Shown: positions 58,876-64,000 of the stretch, piece after piece | Position numbering within the stretch: position 1 is the first letter of the stretch | Layout: each line of letters opens with the position of its first letter | Origin: Gigaspora margarita | Lineage: Eukaryota; Glomeromycota; Glomeromycetes; Diversisporales; Gigasporaceae | DNA length: 64,000 nucleotides | NCBI GenBank assembly: GCA_009809945.1 | Contig: WTPW01000157.1 | Location: 1 to 64,000 of the forward strand | Direction of reading: 5' to 3' | Notes under the pieces: model-generated | Told to the model about the DNA's origin: nothing | The model's input: only the letters and a program-made list of their open reading frames with translations | Databases searched by the model: none | Made by a program: the position numbers and the translations under genes

Positions 58876-59054
58876 GCTGTATGCCAAAAGAAGTACCTTT
58901 TAGATAGAAATTGCATTGTATCTATGATACCTTTAGAACAACTAGTTTGCTTGTATTCAACTTGTTTAAATAGATTCTATTAGGGTTAGCAAGTTTAAAA
59001 CAAGTAGAGTTAGAGTTAGTGTTGGGTTAGGTTAACAAACTAATAGAATTAGAG

Positions 59055-59146
59055 TACCATATTTTTGTAAAATAATGTGCAGGAGCATTATTTCAAATTT
59101 TGAATTTGAAATAATGCTTTGCATATTATTTTATGAAAATATAGTA
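59055..59146. mobile_element. 92 bp TA-flanked hairpin
   Basis: TACCATATTTTTGTAAAATA on the left pairs with TATTTTATGAAAATATAGTA on the right; arms meet at AAATTTTGAATTT. Fits a minimal Tc1/mariner-type MITE. Confidence 0.65.
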
Positions 59147-59286
59147 GTTAGATTTTAGATTTAGGATTTAGATTTTTTTTCTTAGATTTTAGAATTATTA
59201 TACTAAACATTTATTTATCTCTTTTTATAATTATAATAGATGAGTTAGAAGAATTTACTACTATTAAGACTACTACCACTAAAATC

Positions 59287-59409
59287 TAGGGTTCTACAAT
59301 TTGTTGAATAAAAATTTTGATCAAATTCAAATTCAAATTTGACTATATTTGATTTGATCAAATTCAAATTGACCCAATATTTGATTTGATATGAATTTGA
59401 GGAACTCTA
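59287..59409. mobile_element. possible 123 bp hAT-type MITE
   Basis: Ends TAGGGTTC and, reversed, TAGAGTTC; flanks CTAAAATC and CTAAACCC match at 6 of 8. The interior is CAAATTCAAATT/AATTTGATTTGAT. It lies in an ACTACCACTAAA-rich stretch (59260-59470). Confidence 0.45.
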
Positions 59410-59474
59410 CTAAACCCACCACAGAAACAACTACCACCAAGACCACTATCACTAAAACTACTACCAGCCAGGCC

Positions 59475-59749
59475 AGGACTCTGAACATCTCTCATATAGG
59501 TTATAACTAGATTTTGGCCAATTTTAGTCCAATTTGTTAAAAATGATAAAATATATTTTTTTAAATAACTTTTGATCTAGTAGTCAGAATTGAATGAACT
59601 TTTTTTTGTTAAATGCACCTCACTAAGGGCTTTATTTAAAAAATGTTTATTTAAATTGAACTACTAAATGCCAAATAATTGTCAAAAACTGTTTTTTGCT
59701 TTTTGCTAAAAAAATAAAATATGATCTTTTTACTAAATGCCTGGGTCCT
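59475..59749. mobile_element. 275 bp MITE, relative of the 5.1 kb element
   Basis: Left end AGGACTCTGAACATCTCTCA, right end reversed AGGACCCAGGCAT. Flanks GCCAGGCC and TCCAGGCC, 7 of 8 identical. Interior matches 21116-21414. Confidence 0.7.
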
Positions 59750-60094
59750 TCCAGGCCATTGTCATAGAAAACTATATTTTACAAATACTAGAGCTCCAGA
59801 AATCTGTGAACAAATTACTTAAAAAGTATCATGCAAGAATATATCATTAAAAAAATATACATAAAATAATATAATTGAAGTCAGGGCCACAATTGTTATT
59901 GCACTAGACCATGATATGAATTAGTATATTAGAAAGAGGAAGTTACAACTAACCTTTTCATAGTAAGGTGTGTTTAAATTACTCATATCCAACAATTGAA
60001 CTGCAGTTGTTGAAATGAATAGTGAAGATATTCGTGCATATCAAGGCTATATGAAATAAGTCGTAAATAGGTAGGTAGGTAGGTGAAGCTTTTT

Positions 60095-60370
60095 TTTAAG
60101 TTTTTTTTTAAAAAAAAATTCAAAAAAATAGTTTTTTGAAGTAGGAATTTTCTAGAAAAAAAAATCAAAAAAATTGGTTTTTTGAGCCAGAAATTTTTTT
60201 TTAAAAAAAATAAAACTGAAAAAAAGGGTTTTTGAAACAGGAATATTAGAAAAAAAAATCAAAAAAAAGGTTTTTTGAGATGGATCAAAAACAGGTAAAA
60301 GTTTTCTAAAAAAAAAAAACAAAGTAAATCGAGTTTTTGAGATAGAAAATTTTCTAGAAAACAATAGATA
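60095..60370. repeat. ~55 bp A-rich minisatellite
   Basis: Five imperfect units of GTTTTTTGA.(A/G).(C)AGGAATTTTCTAGAAAAAAA plus A-run. Frames read on either strand across it are compositional. Confidence 0.8.
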
Positions 60371-60516
60371 TCTTTAGAATGTTTTTTTTTTTTTGTAAGC
60401 CAACTTTTCTTTCAATAATATTCAAGCTTTTAGGATTATTACATATCTTAATTACATAGTCATGTTGGTAGTTATGTTCCTGCATTTAAAAAAAAAATCA
60501 AAACAAGCATCCAAAG

Positions 60517-60672
60517 CCTAACTTTAATGCCTGAATGCCAAGTTCCAAACCCTAACTCTAATACTAACAAATAGCCTAACTTTAATGTTTGAATGCCAAG
60601 CCCAAACCAAAACTCTAACACTAACAAACAGCCTAACTTTAATGCCCAAAATGCTAAGTTTCAAACAGGACC
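60517..60672. repeat. ~58 bp minisatellite, CCTAACTTTAATG type
   Basis: Three units beginning AGCCTAACTTTAATG, each with CCAAG..CCAAACC and CTAACACTAACAAAC. Loosely telomere-like. Confidence 0.8.
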
Positions 60673-60754
60673 CCCAAAGAATATATATATAACTCAAATC
60701 CAGACTCAAAATTTTAATATAACTTTATACACTTAATTTTATTAAAAGCTTTAG

Positions 60755-63042
60755 GGCGCTGACAGATATTACATAATATCATTAGGGGGTGGGGGTAGGC
60801 CAAAATCTTACATTACACTATACTAGGTTAATGCACAGCATTTTGTGTCCGAAGCGCAATAACAACTAAGATCTAATTTCATTTTTTTGATAAGACACAA
60901 ATCAAAATAATATAATGCATCAAAAAGGTAACTATTATACACATGCGAGCAGACACCAAATACAAAAGTTACATTTTTGATATTTCTATTCTTAGATGTA
61001 TCAAAAATGTAACTTTTGTATTACCTTACATAAATATATAAAGTCCTCCACTACGCTTCGGACAATAATATATATAATTCTATATATAATAAAATATATT
61101 GCTAATAGATTAAAATTTTGAGTATTAATTAAATTTATATATAATACAATATATAGTATAATAGTGTATTTTTGAGTGCTGAACAAGTTTACTTAGGGAT
61201 CAAAGTTATAATTCATTAGTAAAATTTTGCATAATGCTGAATTTTCTATATTTTTATTAATAAAAATATAGAAAATTCTGTATCATGCAAAATTTTACTA
61301 ATGAATCATAACTTGATGCACTAAGTAAACTTGTCCAGCACTAAAAACTACATTCTGGTGGTATATAATTATTTAATTTTTTTAATTTTTGAGATAAAAA
61401 TGAGTAAAATTGGTAAATTTTCATCAGAATGCAATATTGCTCACCTTTATTTGAAAATTTAAAAAAAAAATCAAAAAATATATGCTGATATAGTGTATAC
61501 TTTGATGCTAATCATGTTTACTTAGAGCTCAAAGTTATGATTAATTAGTACAATTTTGCATTATGTGGAATTTTCTATATTTTTATTAATTCATGATCCA
61601 TATACCAACTAATGAAAATATATATTAAAATGTGGGGTTAATTAATTGGTATTTTTTCAAATTTTAGGAATCTGGCACTGTCCAAGAAATAGTAACTTTT
61701 TTTACTAAGCTAATCTTTCTTCTCTACTAAACGAAAGTTGTAGAGCACATTCTTGCGATTCTAACCGTGATAAAATCATCAAAATTGGCCCAGTAGATCA
61801 CAAAATATCGTTAAAAAACTTTTTGCTACCATATAAAGTTCCTATGTAAACAATATTATTGTTTACATAGGAACTTTATATGGTCGCGAAAAGTTTTTTA
61901 ACGATATTTTGTGATCTACTAGGCCAATTTTGATGATTTTACTATGGTTAGAATTGCAAGAATGTGCTCTACAACTTTCGTTTGGTGGAGAAGAAAGGTT
62001 AGCTTAGTAAAAAAAGTTGCTATTTCTCGGACAGTGCCAGATTCCTGAAATTTGAAAAAATACTAATTAATTAACCCCACATTTTACTATATTTTCACTG
62101 GTTGGTATATGGATCACGAATTAATAAAAATATAGAAAATTCAGAATTATGCAAAATTGTACTAATGAATTATAACTTTGAGCTCTAAGTAAACTTGTTC
62201 AGCACCAAAAGATACACTATAGTGGTTTATAAGTATTTAATTTCAATAAATTTTCAAATAAAGATGAGCAATATTATATTTTGATAAAAATTTGCCATTT
62301 TTACTTATCTTTATTTCAAATATTAAAAAACTAAATAAATATATGCCATCAGAATGTAGTTTTTAGTGCTGAACAAGTTTACTTAGGGCTCAAAGTTATA
62401 ATTAATTAGTAAATTTTGTATGATACAGAATTTTCTATATTTTTATTAATAAAAGTATAGAAAATTCAGCATCATGCAAAATTTTACTAATGAATTATAA
62501 CTTAGGACCCTAATTAAATTTGTTTAGCACTAAATTCTACATTATTTTGGTATATAATTATTTAACTTTTTTAATTTTTAAAATAAAAATGAGTAAAATT
62601 GGTAAATTTTTATCAAAAATGCATTTTTGCTCATCTTTATTTAAAAACTTAAGAAAATTAAAAGAATATATATTGAAATAATATATTTTTTAGTATTGAA
62701 CAAGTTTACTTAGAGCTCAAATTTATTATTCATTAGTAAAATTTTGCATAATGTAGATTTTTCTATATTTTTATTAATAAAAAAATAAATAATTCTGTAT
62801 TATGCAACATTTTACTAAAAAATATGATTTTGGGCACTAAATAAACTTTCTCAGCATACAAAAATACATTATTTTAGTATATAATTTTATTTTAAATAAG
62901 TTTATTTAGAGCCCAAAATTATAATCTATTAGTAAAATTTTGATAAATTTTTTTTAAAATTGACCAATCAGAATCGTCTTATATGGGGGGAGGGGGGTAC
63001 CCACTTGATAAAAAAATATTATGTAATATCTGTCAGCACCTT
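60755..63042. mobile_element. 2.3 kb giant palindrome (foldback element)
   Basis: Ends GCGCTGACAGATATTACATA and, reversed, GGTGCTGACAGATATTACAT. The perfect centre is at 61856 (CCTATGTAAACAATA/TATTGTTTACATAGG) and inverted homology extends outwards for about 1 kb each way. Arms contain several copies of a smaller palindrome, AAGTTTACTTAG..CAAAATTTTACTAAT. No coding. CTTTA beside both ends may be a short target duplication but is not convincing. The short hairpin at 60961-61022 and inverted CCGAAGCG words at 60848 and 61052 suggest a nested insertion in the left arm. Confidence 0.82.
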
Positions 63043-64000
63043 TATACAAAATTATTATATAAGTTCAAATTTTACTATAAATTATTTAAACAAAAAACCT
63101 AAAAACTTGTTTTATCTAGAGTTTGAACCCAGATATCTGTTTATCCATTTATCAGTATCCTTTTTGTAAAAGTTGTACCTGGATAACTGCTAGTTTTTAA
63201 TTTATAAATAACTGAATAAACTCTACAGTTATTCAGATAACCCTTATGGATACCAGATAATCTCACAGATATCCGGATAACCAGATAACTTATGGATACA
63301 TAAATAGGAGTTTCATAGTTATGATGTATTTTGAAAATTTTTAAATAGTATTTTTACTATGAATATTTCTAACTATAACCAGTGGTGACTGTCACCACCC
63401 TTTTGTGTAATCCAAAATTTTAATTTATTTAATAAATATCATCACGACATTATCATTATCCAAATTTATCACATTATTACTTTAAGAAATATTTATTTAT
63501 ATAACGATAGCATATTTTACATTATTTCGCATAATTTTATTAGATCTTACTATTCCATCAGCTATGCACAACTAAACATACCCATACACAACTTTATTAG
63601 AAAACAATACACTTTGCATCACAAAGTATAACCAAGTACTTGTGAAGTACTTGTTAAGTACTTGCTAAATACTTGGTTTAAGTATTTACTTGATATAAGG
63701 TATGTTGAAATTAGTTTAATAAATAATTAAATTAAGTAATTAGTAAGTAATTATAACAAGTACTTAATAATTAATTATATTAAGTATTTAATAAGTAATT
63801 TTAATAAGTACTTAGTTATATTTAATAAATTGTTTACATTTATTAATATTAATAATTATATATATATAAACAAAGTTAAAATTAAAATTGGTACTAGGGT
63901 CAAAATTGTGTAAAAATCATTTTTCATTAGTACCTGAACATAAGTTTATTTGTAAAATTTTGAGCTATAACAAAAATGAGTAAAAAAATTTTAAATAAAA
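63043..64000. other. no gene; palindromic patch and AAGTACTTG repeats
   Basis: 63125-63300 has GGATAACC, ATATCCGGATA and TTATGGATAC palindromic words, like the ends of the element at 35094. 63379 begins CAGTGGTGACTGTCACCACC, possibly the left end of a hAT-type element that continues beyond the window. 63620-63840 is a tandem stretch of AAGTACTTG/TTAAGTACTTG. Confidence 0.45.

Overview
The window looks like nuclear DNA of an early-diverging fungus, most probably an arbuscular mycorrhizal fungus (Glomeromycotina, Rhizophagus/Gigaspora type). It is very AT-rich. Its only recognisable coding sequence is mobile-element coding: RNase H-bearing LINEs, a spliced Tnp2 (CACTA/EnSpm-like) transposase, a Ty3/Gypsy fossil, an integrase fossil and a Tc1-like remnant. 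Introns are short (about 60-75 bp) with GT..AG ends. No rRNA, tRNA or conserved host gene was found. The organism call is inference; no marker gene is present.

Layout. 1-2.8 kb: 3' half of a LINE on the + strand. 2.8-4.8 kb: AT-rich repeat copies split by a ~1 kb tRNA-headed retroposon. 4.86-11.04 kb: two intron-containing, acid-rich genes, one unrecognised and one a decayed Tnp2 transposase, followed by tandem repeats. 11.2-17.6 kb: hairpins, telomere-like repeats and a 5.1 kb inverted-repeat element full of low-complexity sequence. 18-23 kb: MITEs, two tRNA-headed retroposons and an LTR-like repeat. 23.0-31.3 kb: an old Ty3/Gypsy element on the minus strand, itself hit by at least six DNA elements. 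31.45-49.15 kb: a minus-strand LINE blown apart by nested insertions, including a 6.2 kb hAT-type composite that itself holds two more hAT-type elements, and a 3.2 kb Mutator-like foldback. 49.25-51.61 kb: an inverted-repeat element built from ~200 bp palindromic tandem units. 51.6-59.8 kb: a third tRNA-like head, hAT-type elements with perfect 8 bp target duplications, an integrase fossil and MITE pairs. 60.75-63.04 kb: a 2.3 kb giant palindrome. 63.4-64 kb: short repeats running off the end.

The strongest result is structural. At least nine elements have hAT-type ends (5'-TAG.. or CAG..) and exact or near-exact 8 bp target duplications that can be read directly. Several nestings can be ordered in time. 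Two inverted copies of one 235 bp MITE lie 2.2 kb apart. A 701/708 bp LTR-like repeat sits with 4 bp duplications both in the LINE and inside one arm of the Mutator-like foldback, where the other arm supplies the empty site. Nothing in the window looks like a working host gene; one short minus-strand reading frame inside a hAT-type element may be a captured gene fragment.
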